Source: Selenomonadaceae bacterium (GTDB lineage Bacteria; Bacillota; Negativicutes; Selenomonadales; Selenomonadaceae). From it: a stretch of DNA of 64,000 bases. Under the pieces are notes generated by a model. It was not told the origin of the DNA. It did no database searches and saw only the letters and a program-made list of their open reading frames with translations. A program made the translations under genes and the position numbers. Position 1 is the stretch's first letter. Each line of letters opens with the position of its first letter. Positions 41,853-52,836 of the stretch are shown here, in pieces. The stretch is from NCBI GenBank assembly GCA_017527075.1, contig JAFXQM010000007.1:184368-248367 (forward strand). Direction: 5' to 3'.

Positions 41853-42413
41853 ATGAGGAAAATTTTTTCGTTGATAATCGCGGGAATAATTTTTGCGATA
41901 ATATTCCCGTGCGCGCCCACGACGGCAAAATGTTTTACCATCGAACAGGCTGTTCGTATCACGGCAATGGAAAAGGGCACGCGCCCCGACCCGCGCACTT
42001 ACCTTTCCAAAAAATATATCCGCAATCACCTGAAGAAATTTCGTGACGGAGTTTCAATCGTTATGGGTCTGGAGAGTTACAACAAATTCGTCGTCCCGTC
42101 AAAGACAATCGGGCGCGCGGACGGCTGCTTCGTCATGCCGAAATATATTTGCGACGAGATTGATAAAAAATGCGGCGGCGACATTTCTGTTTACGAAAAA
42201 TCTTTGAGCTTCACGGAAGGATATTTTTCTTCGCAGGGCGGCTTGGTTCGGCTGGATATTTTTGACATCTCCGATTTGAATTTGCGAATGCCGAGCGGCA
42301 ACGAGGAGGGCGCGAATTCTCTTTGGCTGCCGGGCGGTTTCACCATGGGCGCAATCCCCGAAGCAATCGTCGACCCGATACCCAAAGAGCGCGCGCGCGT
42401 AAAATTTTATTGA
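41853..42413 (+). CDS. Uncharacterised secreted protein
   Basis: A 186-residue protein with a signal peptide (basic start, hydrophobic LIIAGIIFAIIF, likely cut after TTAKC or earlier). The mature part has three or four cysteines (FTIEQAV region onwards, CFVMPKYICDEIDKKCGG) but no domain I recognise. No lipobox. ATG 41853 follows GGAGG. Member of the LCP-tubulin operon. Confidence 0.65.
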   Translation: MRKIFSLIIAGIIFAIIFPCAPTTAKCFTIEQAVRITAMEKGTRPDPRTYLSKKYIRNHLKKFRDGVSIVMGLESYNKFVVPSKTIGRADGCFVMPKYICDEIDKKCGGDISVYEKSLSFTEGYFSSQGGLVRLDIFDISDLNLRMPSGNEEGANSLWLPGGFTMGAIPEAIVDPIPKERARVKFY

Positions 42414-42429
42414 ACTTTTGGAGAGGCTT

Positions 42430-43815
42430 ATGAGTTTTTATTTTATTTCAATCGGCGGCACGGGCGCGAAGGTCATGGAGAGTTTGACGCACCTTTGCAT
42501 TGCGGGGCTGCTGCCCGAAGACGAACGACTTTACATCTCGGCGATTGACCCTGACGTCGGCAACGGAAATTTGGAGCGAACCTCGACCGCGCTGAATAAC
42601 TTTGCCGTCTTCCAAAATTTTTCCGTCGGGAACGACACGCCGCTTTTCAAAAATAAAATTTCAATCGCGCGACCCTTCCCGTGGAATCCGACCGGCCACG
42701 ACAAAAATCTCGACGACCTTATTGAATTTCATCACCACAGCAATTCGCCCGTCGGAAAACTTTACGAAGTTCTTTACACAAAAAAAGAGCGCGCGACCAC
42801 GCTCAACGAAGGCTTCCGCGGGCACCCGTCGATTGGCGCGGCTGTCCTCGCGAAAAAATTTGATGAGGGCTCCAAGCTCACCGCTCAGATTGAAAAAATT
42901 GTCGGCGAGGGCGAGAGCGTAAAAATTTTCTTGGCGGGCTCGGTCTTCGGCGGCACGGGCGCGGCGGGCTTGCCGACGATTGCGCGGCTGCTGAGGAATA
43001 ATCTCGCCGATTACGCGGACAGAATTTCAATCGGCGGCGCGTTGCTCCTGCCGTACTTCAGCTTCACGCCGACCGAGAAGCCCGACGAACTTTTTGCGCG
43101 CAGTGAAAATTTTTTGCCGAACACCAAGGCGGCGTTGAAATATTATTCGGAGAAGGAAAATCTTTTCGACGCGACATATTTTTTGGGCGACTCGGTCATG
43201 ACGCCCGTCAAAGAATTTTCCGTGGGCTCGGCGAATCAGCGCAACGAGGCTCACGTCGTCGAATTGTACGCGGCATTGGCGGCGGCGGATTTTTATTCGC
43301 GACCGCTCCACGCGCCGAAAATTTTCAAGTACATTTGCCGGCACGCGCGCGACAAATTTTCTTGGAGCGACTTCCCGACCTCCGCCGAACGATTCGTTCA
43401 GTTCACCAGATTTATTTTCGCTTACGTCCACCTCATCAAGCCGGTGCTCAACGATTTGGTTTCGGGCGACGCGAAGGCTTACAAGTATCCGTGGTTCGTC
43501 GACTTCCTCGACGGCGTGGACGTGACCGCGCCCGACGTGGTGAACTTTAATTTTTACGCGGAGGCGTTCGCGGCGTGGCTCAAGCAAATTGAAACGCTCA
43601 ACGGCCGCGAAGTTTTTCTGATAAACCCCGCGATGTTTGAGGCGAATCCCGCGCGGCTTGTCGACAAAAAAATTTTCGCCGCGCTCGACGGAAACAAATC
43701 CAAGCTGACGATTCACGAAATATTTTATCGGCTGACGGAGCCGTTTAAATTCGATTCGACGGTAAAAGGCTTCGGAAAATTTTTGCGGCGGCTTTACGAC
43801 GTTTGCGCCACGTAA
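42430..43815 (+). CDS. Tubulin/FtsZ-like GTPase-fold protein
   Basis: About 461 residues. The N-terminal FYFISIGGTGAKVMESLTHL and especially FLAGSVFGGTGAAGLPTIAR (near residue 180) resemble the tubulin/FtsZ nucleotide motif GGGTG-T/S-G, as in the tubulin-like family of proteins often called Tubulin_2. The central and C-terminal parts are not recognisable. ATG 42430 has GGAGAGG upstream; an upstream TTG lies in that site. It ends the operon started by LCP. Whether it polymerises or binds GTP is unknown; such genes often sit near kinase, VWA or phosphatase genes, as in this window. Confidence 0.7.
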   Translation: MSFYFISIGGTGAKVMESLTHLCIAGLLPEDERLYISAIDPDVGNGNLERTSTALNNFAVFQNFSVGNDTPLFKNKISIARPFPWNPTGHDKNLDDLIEFHHHSNSPVGKLYEVLYTKKERATTLNEGFRGHPSIGAAVLAKKFDEGSKLTAQIEKIVGEGESVKIFLAGSVFGGTGAAGLPTIARLLRNNLADYADRISIGGALLLPYFSFTPTEKPDELFARSENFLPNTKAALKYYSEKENLFDATYFLGDSVMTPVKEFSVGSANQRNEAHVVELYAALAAADFYSRPLHAPKIFKYICRHARDKFSWSDFPTSAERFVQFTRFIFAYVHLIKPVLNDLVSGDAKAYKYPWFVDFLDGVDVTAPDVVNFNFYAEAFAAWLKQIETLNGREVFLINPAMFEANPARLVDKKIFAALDGNKSKLTIHEIFYRLTEPFKFDSTVKGFGKFLRRLYDVCAT

Positions 43816-43818
43816 CTT

Positions 43819-43984
43819 GAGGCCGTCCCGGATGGACGGCCTCGCCCGCGTAATGAGCGTGACGCGAATTCAGCGGGCACACCGAGCACGGGTAACCTTA
43901 ACATCCGAATCACGAACGACCGACGCCCCCGCGAGGCGTCCTTTCTTTTGCATACTTTTCTTTGGACGCGCAAAGAAAAGTATG
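43819..43984 (+). repeat. Structured repeat element, copy B
   Basis: Starts 4 nt after the tubulin-like stop. Hairpin 1 GAGGCCGTCC/GGACGGCCTC (43819-43843; one C-G pair where copy A has A-T). Hairpin 2 outer arms GCCCGC/GCGGGC (43844-43878). Linker ACACCGAGCACGGGTAA; GACGCC/GGCGTC stem (43922-43940); hairpin 3 CATACTTTTCTTT/AAAGAAAAGTATG (43951-43984). Confidence 0.88.
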
Positions 43985-44033
43985 GCTCAACAGACGAAAA
44001 ATTTTTTCACGCTCAATCGCAGCGACCAAAAAT

Positions 44034-44417
44034 TTATCCGCTGACCGCTTTGCGCTTCGTCAGGTAATTCCAAATCGTCACGATGATTGTCGCGAAAATT
44101 TTTGCCAGCATGTAATGCAAGCCGATTATCGCCACGAAGAACCACATGCAAAATTGATTGAGCCCCAGCCCGATGACGCCCGTGCCGAAAAAAATTAACG
44201 CGCGGCGCGTCGTTTGTTTTTGTGCACCTTTGAAGACGTAAATCACGCACAGCCAATAATTGAACACGACCGTCACGCTGAACGAAATCGCCGACGAGTA
44301 GAGGTAGTAGACGCCCGCGAATTCCGTCAGCGCGAAGAGGATGGCGTAATCCATGAGGAACGACACGCCGCCCACGAAGCAGAAGCGAATTATCTCCAAC
44401 AATCTTTCCCGCGTCAT
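44034..44417 (-). CDS. GtrA-family membrane protein
   Basis: A 127-residue, four-helix GtrA protein (FCFVGGVSFLMDYAILFAL, FNYWLCVIYVF, FGTGVIGLGLNQFCMWFF). GtrA proteins are thought to flip polyprenyl-linked sugars used to decorate surface polysaccharides. It follows the chbG gene and its partial copy on the minus strand, with start ATG preceded by GAGGTG. Confidence 0.88.
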   Translation of the reverse strand: MTRERLLEIIRFCFVGGVSFLMDYAILFALTEFAGVYYLYSSAISFSVTVVFNYWLCVIYVFKGAQKQTTRRALIFFGTGVIGLGLNQFCMWFFVAIIGLHYMLAKIFATIIVTIWNYLTKRKAVSG

Positions 44418-44421
44418 TCAA

Positions 44422-44664
44422 TCACCTCAGCTCGGAAAAATTTATCGCAGAAATATTTTTCTCGGCGAGCGCGCCCAAAATTTTTGGGGAAGTCACGGCG
44501 GCGAGTTCCTCTTCAAAGTCGTGTTCCCATTCGCAGAAGTCAATCAGCTTGAGCAAAAATTTTTTGCTGACGAATTCGCCCGCGACTATTCCCGCAAAAT
44601 GTTCGGGCGTCGCAAAAATTTTTTTGTGCGCCGAATGAATTGCAACATTTGTCATTCGCGTCAC
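44422..44664 (-). pseudogene. Partial, shortened copy of chbG
   Basis: An open frame of 80 codons repeats the end of ChbG: ATPEHFAGIVAGEFVSKKFL and on to EHDFEEELAAVTSPKI and INFSELR. Relative to the parent it lacks 22 residues including the MLHPG metal-site motif, and lacks the whole N-terminal half. Its first codon (GTG) overlaps the parent stop. It may be translated, but cannot be a working deacetylase. Counterpart in the parent gene: 44664-44938. Confidence 0.85.
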
Positions 44665-45503
44665 CTCAGCTCGGAAAAATTTATCGCAGAAATATTTTTC
44701 TCGGCGAGCGCGCCCAAAATTTTCGGGGAAGTCACGGCGGCGAATTCCTCTTCAAAGTCGTGCTCCCATTGGCAGAAGCCGCGCAAGATTTTGTTGTCGG
44801 TGCCGGGGTGCAGCATGACTTCGGTCGTGCCGTCTTGAAAGTTTTCAATCAGCTTGAGCAAAAATTTTTCGCTGACGGATTCGCCCGCGACGATTCCCGC
44901 AAAATGTTCGGGCGTCGCAAAATTTTTTTTGTGCGCCATGTGAGCCGCGAACTTCGCAAGAGAGCCCAAGCCCAGCCGCCCGAAAAGTTTTCCCAGGCTG
45001 TCGAGTTCTCCGTCGAAAAGTTTTGTGTTCGCCACGCGCATGGATTTAATCTCCACCGCCGCCGCCAAGTCCAAAGTAATTTCGATGACGCCGGGCACGT
45101 GGTGCAGGTGCTGATGGCTGTCGAAGTGCGTCAACGTCAAACCCGCGTTCAAAATTTTTTCCAGCTGCGCGGCGAGCTCCGAACGAACTTCGGCGAGAGA
45201 AATTTTTCCGCTCAAATATCGCTTGAGAAATTTTACGTAATCGCCGTGAAAAATTCCCTCCTCCGTGACGAGTGAGGGAATTTCTTTTGGCGGGAGGACG
45301 GGGTTGCCGTTGGCGAGCGTGAAGTGAATCCCGACGCCCAAGCCCGAAAATTTTTTTGCGCGGCTGACGGCGTCCTCGAAAGCTGTGCCGCCCGCCATGA
45401 GCGTCGTCGACTTGAGGCAGCCGGCAGTGAACGCGCGCTCGACCGCCCGATTAATCAACTCGTGCCGCCCGAAGTCGTCGGCGTTCACGATTATTTTTTT
45501 CAA
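44661..45503 (-). CDS. ChbG/HpnK-family carbohydrate deacetylase
   Basis: A 280-residue YdjC-fold metal-dependent deacetylase. N-terminal VNADDFGRH holds the catalytic/metal Asp pair; LTHFDSHQHLHHVPGV and VMLHPGTD give the metal His residues. Family members remove acetyl from chito-oligosaccharides or hopanoid-linked sugars; next to gtrA a role in modifying a lipid-linked sugar is plausible. ATG 45503 has AAGGAGG, which is itself within a hairpin. Followed by a partial copy of itself. Confidence 0.88.
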   Translation of the reverse strand: MKKIIVNADDFGRHELINRAVERAFTAGCLKSTTLMAGGTAFEDAVSRAKKFSGLGVGIHFTLANGNPVLPPKEIPSLVTEEGIFHGDYVKFLKRYLSGKISLAEVRSELAAQLEKILNAGLTLTHFDSHQHLHHVPGVIEITLDLAAAVEIKSMRVANTKLFDGELDSLGKLFGRLGLGSLAKFAAHMAHKKNFATPEHFAGIVAGESVSEKFLLKLIENFQDGTTEVMLHPGTDNKILRGFCQWEHDFEEEFAAVTSPKILGALAEKNISAINFSELR

Positions 45504-45510
45504 AGCAAAA

Positions 45511-45539
45511 CCTCCTTCGCAGGAGCAACGTAACGTTGC
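45511..45539 (-). promoter_or_regulatory. chbG leader: ribosome-site hairpin and 15-bp palindrome
   Basis: On the minus strand CTCCT-GCGA-AGGAG places the chbG ribosome site in a GNRA-type hairpin. Directly before it lies GCAACGTTACGTTGC (45525-45539), a perfect palindrome with one central base. It could be an operator or an RNA stem between divergent chbG and cbiB. Confidence 0.4.
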
Positions 45540-45669
45540 ATCTAATGTGCGCGCTTGACCGTTAAAAATTTTTCAATCTGTTGCCGCGCTCGAACTCGTC
45601 GATTGTTTGCAGGAAAAATTTTCATGCGCCCGAATATTTTTGCCAAAAAATCTAACGGAGTTTGATTGA

Positions 45670-46614
45670 ATGAGTTCAATGATAACAGCAGTCGTCGCCT
45701 TCCTGACAGACGCGCTCCTCGGCGACCCGCGCAGCAAATTTCATCCCGTCGTGCTGATGGGCAACTTAATTTCCATGCTCGAAAAATTTTTTCGCCGCGA
45801 CTCGGACAGCCCGCAGAAAAAACTTTTCAAGGGCGGAATGCTCGTCGTCATCGTCGTCAACGTGTGCCTGACCATCGGGCTCCTGATAGAAATTTGGGTG
45901 AAGAACATTCCGAATCTCGCCGCGCAGATTTTTATTCAAGCACTCGTGCTGAGCTTCATGATTTCCCCGCGCACCTTGGGCGATTCTGCCCGCGACATTT
46001 ATTATCTGCTGATTGGTGACCGCCTCGACCTCGCACGCAAGAGAGTCGGCTGGATTGTCGGGCGCGACACAGAAAATCTCAATGAAGCGGAAGTCACGCG
46101 CGCCACGGTGGAGACCGTCGCCGAAAACACTGTCGACGGAATTATTTCGCCGCTGTTTTACTTCGCGATTGGCGGCTTGCCCTTTGCCATAATTTACCGC
46201 GCGCTCAACACGATGGATTCCATGCTCGGTTACAAGAACGAAAAATATTTTTACTTCGGGTGCATGGCGGCTCGCTTCGACGACATTGCGAATTTTATTC
46301 CCGCGCGGCTGACGGGTCTGCTGTTCGTCTGCTCGGCGTTTATCCTCAAGCTCGATTACAAAAATGCTTTCGCGATGATGAAACGCGACGCGAGTAAACA
46401 CCCCAGTCCGAACGGCGGCTGGGCAGAGGCGACGGTTGCCGGCGCGCTCAACATTCGACTCGGCGGCACGAATTATTATTTCGGTCAGCCGCACTTCCGC
46501 GCGTACATGGGCGAACCCAATGAAAGTTTGGAGGCGGTGCACATACTCGGCGCGATTCGCATGATGTACACCGCCACGATTTTATTTTTGGTCGTCACTC
46601 TTTTGATTCTTTAG
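45670..46614 (+). CDS. cbiB: Adenosylcobinamide-phosphate synthase
   Basis: CbiB/CobD attaches aminopropanol phosphate to adenosylcobyric acid. Integral membrane protein of 314 residues: LTDALLGDPRSKFHPVVLMG near the start, then GDRLDLARKRVGWIVGRDTE, TVETVAENTVDGIISPLFY, ALNTMDSMLGYKNEKY and HPSPNGGWAEATVAGALNI are all diagnostic. ATG 45670 with CGGAG upstream. Its 166-nt upstream gap to chbG holds only the chbG leader. No cobalamin riboswitch was recognised. Confidence 0.95.
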   Translation: MSSMITAVVAFLTDALLGDPRSKFHPVVLMGNLISMLEKFFRRDSDSPQKKLFKGGMLVVIVVNVCLTIGLLIEIWVKNIPNLAAQIFIQALVLSFMISPRTLGDSARDIYYLLIGDRLDLARKRVGWIVGRDTENLNEAEVTRATVETVAENTVDGIISPLFYFAIGGLPFAIIYRALNTMDSMLGYKNEKYFYFGCMAARFDDIANFIPARLTGLLFVCSAFILKLDYKNAFAMMKRDASKHPSPNGGWAEATVAGALNIRLGGTNYYFGQPHFRAYMGEPNESLEAVHILGAIRMMYTATILFLVVTLLIL

Positions 46615-46626
46615 GGCAAGAAAAAA

Positions 46627-46656
46627 TTCCTCATTCCTAATTCCTAATTCCTAATT
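46627..46656. repeat. Heptamer repeat array 5, supplying the MTHFR stop codon
   Basis: TTCCTAA units between cbiB and the reductase gene. Read on the minus strand, the array starts CAATTAGGAATTAGG and its first TAG is the stop codon of the reductase gene. Confidence 0.85.
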
Positions 46657-47388
46657 GAACACGCGCGGCAGGAGGTCGGCGATGTCAATCGTTATCGGCA
46701 TGAAGTAAAGCCCGCCGCTCGAAGTCTTGATGAAGTCGATAACTTTTTTGGCGAAGTCGATATTCCAGTCCATGGTCGGCTGAAAATCTTTCGGGAAAAC
46801 TGCTTTGTCCTTGAGCTCCCAATAACCGCGGCTGCGATTGCTGAGCACCGGCGACACGCCCCAATAAACTTCATGGTCGCTGAGCAGGTCGGCGTACATT
46901 TCCAGGAAGCGCAGGTCGAAGAAAGGCTGAGTGAAAAATCCGACGGCACCCGCCTGAGCTTTGCGCTCCACGCGATAAAGTTCGTCGCGAATGCCGCTGC
47001 GATATTGGTCGACGCCCGCATAAACTTTCACGTCGGGCAACTCCTCGCGGAACTTGCGAATCACGTCAATCGTCTCGGTCGGATAAACCGTGCGCGATAA
47101 ATCTTTCGGCGGGTCGCCCGCGATTATCAAAACTTCTTTGATGTTGAACTTGATAAAATCGTCGCGCATGGGCAGCGGCTTGTTCAAGTCAATGTCCATG
47201 GCTCGGACGTGCGGAATGGTCGGCAGCGCGCTCTGAGTGAACTCGGCGGCCTGCCACGGTCTGAGCTTGAAACTCATCAAGTCGGGAATGTTCACGCAGT
47301 CAACCTGCGAATATTTTTTTATTACGTCGATGTCAGCCCGAAGGCTCGCCTCGTCGCGCGGAATAATTTCAACGGCAATCCTGCCCAT
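46651..47388 (-). CDS. Methylenetetrahydrofolate reductase family protein
   Basis: A 245-residue TIM-barrel protein of the MetF family. VEIIPRDEASLRADIDVIKK corresponds to the N-terminal strand, IAGDPPKD to the flavin/folate loop and VGFFTQPFFDLRF to the Q-P-F-F-D motif that binds folate. It is shorter than E. coli MetF (about 295), as in MetF-like proteins of anaerobes working in methionine or one-carbon metabolism. Its stop codon is formed by a heptamer repeat. Confidence 0.85.
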   Translation of the reverse strand: MGRIAVEIIPRDEASLRADIDVIKKYSQVDCVNIPDLMSFKLRPWQAAEFTQSALPTIPHVRAMDIDLNKPLPMRDDFIKFNIKEVLIIAGDPPKDLSRTVYPTETIDVIRKFREELPDVKVYAGVDQYRSGIRDELYRVERKAQAGAVGFFTQPFFDLRFLEMYADLLSDHEVYWGVSPVLSNRSRGYWELKDKAVFPKDFQPTMDWNIDFAKKVIDFIKTSSGGLYFMPITIDIADLLPRVFN

Positions 47389-47411
47389 AAAATCTCCTCC
47401 TGTTTATTTTT

Positions 47412-50019
<2,608 letters not shown>

Positions 50020-50037
50020 ATTTTGGGAGCGGTGACC

Positions 50038-50967
50038 ATGAAAAATATTTCGATAATCGGCGCGGGCGTGGTCGACGTGTTGGTCGGGGCGGTCGACGAA
50101 AAAATTTTTGCGCGCAGCTCCACGCCGGCTGACTTTGTAAAAATTTCTTTCGGCGGCGACGCACTCAACGAGGCGATTGTGCTCTCGCGGCTGGGAAAAA
50201 AAGTTCAGTGGATTTCAAAAGTCGGCGACGACGACGCGGGCCGCAGGATTTTGAATTACGCGGCGGAGAACGGGCTGGACAGGTCGAGCGTGGCGGTCGA
50301 GGCGGGCTTGGAAACGGGCGTGAACATCGTTTTGGTCGACGGCAGCGGCGAGCGGCATTTCCTGACGAACCCGCGCAGCAACCTGAGAAAATTATCGGCG
50401 GAGGACATCATCCCTTACGTCGACGGCATGGCGGATATCGTTTGCCTGGCGAGCATGTTCGTGTCGCCGCTGTTGGACATCGCCGCGACGGAAAAAATTT
50501 TCAAGCTGATAAAGTCCAAGCCGAGGATTTTGGCGTTCGACGCGACACGCGCAAAGAACGGAGAGACGCTGGAAGATTTGTCGGCGATTCTTTCTTGCGC
50601 GGATTATTTTTTCCCGAACGAGGCGGAGCTTGCGACGTTGACGGGCGAGGCTGACGTTTACAAAAATATCGAGGCGTTGCTGAGCTTCGGACTTAAGTGC
50701 GCGGTCGTCAAGCGCGGCGGGCGCGGTTGTGTCATCGCCACGAAGGATGCGCGATTTGAAATTCCTGCGTGCCGCGTCGAAAAAGTTTTGGACACGACGG
50801 GCGCGGGCGATTGTTTTGCCGCAGGATTTTTGTACGCGCTGTCGGAGGGTCGGTCGCTTGAGGAGTGCGGGCGATTTGCTTGCGCAACGGCGGCTTGCTC
50901 GGTCGAGGAGGTCGGAGCCGTGACGGGCGTGACTTCCCTTGAAAAAATTTTGCGCCGCGTCGAGTGA
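50038..50967 (+). CDS. PfkB-family sugar kinase
   Basis: A 309-residue ribokinase-like kinase. SFGGDALNEAIVLSRLG is the substrate-binding Gly-rich motif and DTTGAGDCFAAGFLYAL the ATP/anion-hole motif with catalytic Asp; a WISKVGDDDAGRRI segment is also typical. The sugar could be ribose, fructose, a ketodeoxy sugar or a nucleoside; it cannot be decided. ATG 50038 with GGGAGCGG upstream, 18 nt after obgE. Confidence 0.9.
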   Translation: MKNISIIGAGVVDVLVGAVDEKIFARSSTPADFVKISFGGDALNEAIVLSRLGKKVQWISKVGDDDAGRRILNYAAENGLDRSSVAVEAGLETGVNIVLVDGSGERHFLTNPRSNLRKLSAEDIIPYVDGMADIVCLASMFVSPLLDIAATEKIFKLIKSKPRILAFDATRAKNGETLEDLSAILSCADYFFPNEAELATLTGEADVYKNIEALLSFGLKCAVVKRGGRGCVIATKDARFEIPACRVEKVLDTTGAGDCFAAGFLYALSEGRSLEECGRFACATAACSVEEVGAVTGVTSLEKILRRVE

Positions 50968-51009
50968 CAAAAAAAATTTCCCGCCGCGTTGACGGGAGAA
51001 AATTTTTTG

Positions 51010-51029
51010 ACCGCTTCGGCGGTTTTTTT
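51010..51029 (+). terminator. Terminator after the PfkB kinase gene
   Basis: ACCGC-TTCG-GCGGT stem with a stable tetraloop followed by seven T. Converging prfC ends just beyond, separated by a heptamer array. Confidence 0.88.
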
Positions 51030-51048
51030 AATTCCTAATTCCTAATTG
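51030..51048. repeat. Heptamer repeat array 6, supplying the prfC stop codon
   Basis: Two to three TTCCTAA units. On the minus strand prfC ends GTC AAT TAG, where TAG is the first TTAGGAA unit of the array. Confidence 0.85.
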
Positions 51049-52643
51049 ACAAAGGGTGTTGCGTTCATTTCGAGGCGCGGATTGTTGTCGCGAATCCAGC
51101 CGAGTGCCCATTCGTTTTCGACGAGCAGCACGGGATTTTCCACGCGGTCGAGGACGAATATTCCTCTGTCGGCTCCGCGCAAACCGGCGGGCGTGACCTT
51201 CGTGCCGTCAGAAAATTTCAGCCAACGCGCAACTTCGAACGGCAACATCGTCAGCAGCACGTCGACGCCGTATTCCGCCTTCAGCCGATACTGCAAAACT
51301 TCAAACTGCAGCGTGCCGACGGTGCCCACGACGTAAGATTCGGTGCCCGCGCCCACTTGGTTGAAAAGTTGAATCGCGCCTTCCTGCGTCAGCTGGTCGA
51401 TGCCCTTGGCGAACTGCTTGCGCTTCATGGTGTCCTTTGCCTGCACGCGCGCAAATTTTTCGGGCGGGAAGGTCGGGAAGTCTTCAAACTTAAATTTGTG
51501 CGCGGGGTCGGTGAGCGTGTCGCCGATTCCGAAAATGCCCGGGTCGAACAAGCCGACGATATCGCCGGGGAATGCCTCGTCGATAATCTGTCTGTCCTGC
51601 GCGAGAAATTGTTGCGGCTGAGAAAGTTTAATAAGCTTGTCGGACGCGGCGTGCCACACGCTCATGTTGCGCGCGAACTTGCCCGAACAAATTCTGATGA
51701 ACGCCAGGCGGTCTCTGTGCGCGGGATTCATGTTGGCTTGGATTTTGAAAACGAACGCGGAAAATTTTTCGTCTTCGGGCTCAATGATTCCGTCGTCGGA
51801 GAGGCGCGGGGCGGGCGGCGGCGCGAGCCTCAAGTACTCCTCCAAAAAATTTTGCACGCCGAAATTTGTCATGGCCGAGCCGAAGAAAGTCGGAGTCAAT
51901 TCGCCCGCGTCGATTTTATTTTTGTCGAAAGTTTCGCCCGCCTCGTCGAGCAGGAGCAAATCATCTTGGAGCGCGTCGAAATTTTCCTGACCAATCCTTT
52001 TGACAACTTCAGCGTCGTCCGCGGAAAAAATTTCGGAAGCTCTTTCCTTCTGTCCGTGGGTCGTGTCCTCTGCGAAAAGTTCAATCCGATTTTTCTGTCG
52101 GTCGAAGACGCCGAGATATTTTCCGTCGGTGCCAATCGGCCAGTTCATCGGGTAAGCGCGAATGCCCAAAACATTTTCGAGTTCGTCCATCAAGTCGAGC
52201 GGAATTTTTCCGTAACGGTCGAGCTTGTTAATGAACGTGAAAATCGGAATGCGGCGTTCGCGACAAACTTTGAAAAGTTTTTTTGTCTGAGCCTCAACGC
52301 CCTTTGCCGCGTCGAGAATCATAACCGCGCTGTCGACGGCCATGAGCGTGCGGTAAGTGTCCTCGGAGAAATCTTGGTGGCCGGGCGTGTCGAGGATATT
52401 TATTCGGCAGCCGGCGTAATCGAATTGCAGGACGGAGCTGGTGACGGAAATGCCGCGTTGCTTTTCAATCTCCATCCAGTCGCTGACGGCGTGGCGTTGA
52501 GTTTTGCGCGACTTAATCGAGCCGGCAAGGTGAATCGCGCCGCCGTAAAGCAAAAGTTTTTCGGTGAGCGTCGTCTTGCCCGCGTCGGGGTGAGAGATAA
52601 TCGCGAACGTCCGCCGCTTATTTATTTCTTCGGTCAGTGTCAA
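51042..52643 (-). CDS. prfC: Peptide chain release factor 3
   Basis: GTPase that recycles RF1/RF2 after termination. G1 ISHPDAGKTTLTEKLL, the KSRKTQRHAVSDWMEIEKQR region unique to RF3, G3 DTPGHQDFSEDTYRTL, G4 NKLDR, and later PFEVARWL and ALGWIRDNNPRLEM. Length 533 is normal. The stop codon lies in a heptamer repeat, so the original 3' end may have been altered. Confidence 0.97.
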   Translation of the reverse strand: MTLTEEINKRRTFAIISHPDAGKTTLTEKLLLYGGAIHLAGSIKSRKTQRHAVSDWMEIEKQRGISVTSSVLQFDYAGCRINILDTPGHQDFSEDTYRTLMAVDSAVMILDAAKGVEAQTKKLFKVCRERRIPIFTFINKLDRYGKIPLDLMDELENVLGIRAYPMNWPIGTDGKYLGVFDRQKNRIELFAEDTTHGQKERASEIFSADDAEVVKRIGQENFDALQDDLLLLDEAGETFDKNKIDAGELTPTFFGSAMTNFGVQNFLEEYLRLAPPPAPRLSDDGIIEPEDEKFSAFVFKIQANMNPAHRDRLAFIRICSGKFARNMSVWHAASDKLIKLSQPQQFLAQDRQIIDEAFPGDIVGLFDPGIFGIGDTLTDPAHKFKFEDFPTFPPEKFARVQAKDTMKRKQFAKGIDQLTQEGAIQLFNQVGAGTESYVVGTVGTLQFEVLQYRLKAEYGVDVLLTMLPFEVARWLKFSDGTKVTPAGLRGADRGIFVLDRVENPVLLVENEWALGWIRDNNPRLEMNATPFVN

Positions 52644-52686
52644 AAGTTTGTCTCCCTTCTATTAATCAGAAATTCATTAACGAATT

Positions 52687-52770
52687 TGAGGCGCGCATGG
52701 ATAACCCACGCCCCCGCGAGGTGCCCTTTCTCTTTGTTACTTTCTCTTTGGGCAAGCAAAGAGAAAGTAA
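52687..52770 (+). repeat. Structured repeat element, copy C (3' half only)
   Basis: Contains the CACGCCCCCGCGAGGTGC stem-loop and hairpin 3 TTACTTTCTCTTT/AAAGAGAAAGTAA (52737-52770). Hairpins 1 and 2 are missing. The outer bases of hairpin 3 (TTA/TAA) differ from the other copies but still pair. Confidence 0.82.
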
Positions 52771-52836
52771 ATCCTAAACTCAAAAGAAATTGAAACGCCC
52801 AATCGAAGCAAGCAACCTCGGATGAACGCAAAACCC

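Noticed and set aside
45540..45669. Cobalamin riboswitch before cbiB
   Set aside because: I looked for the B12-box and the characteristic leader and found none; the gap is too short for a complete element.
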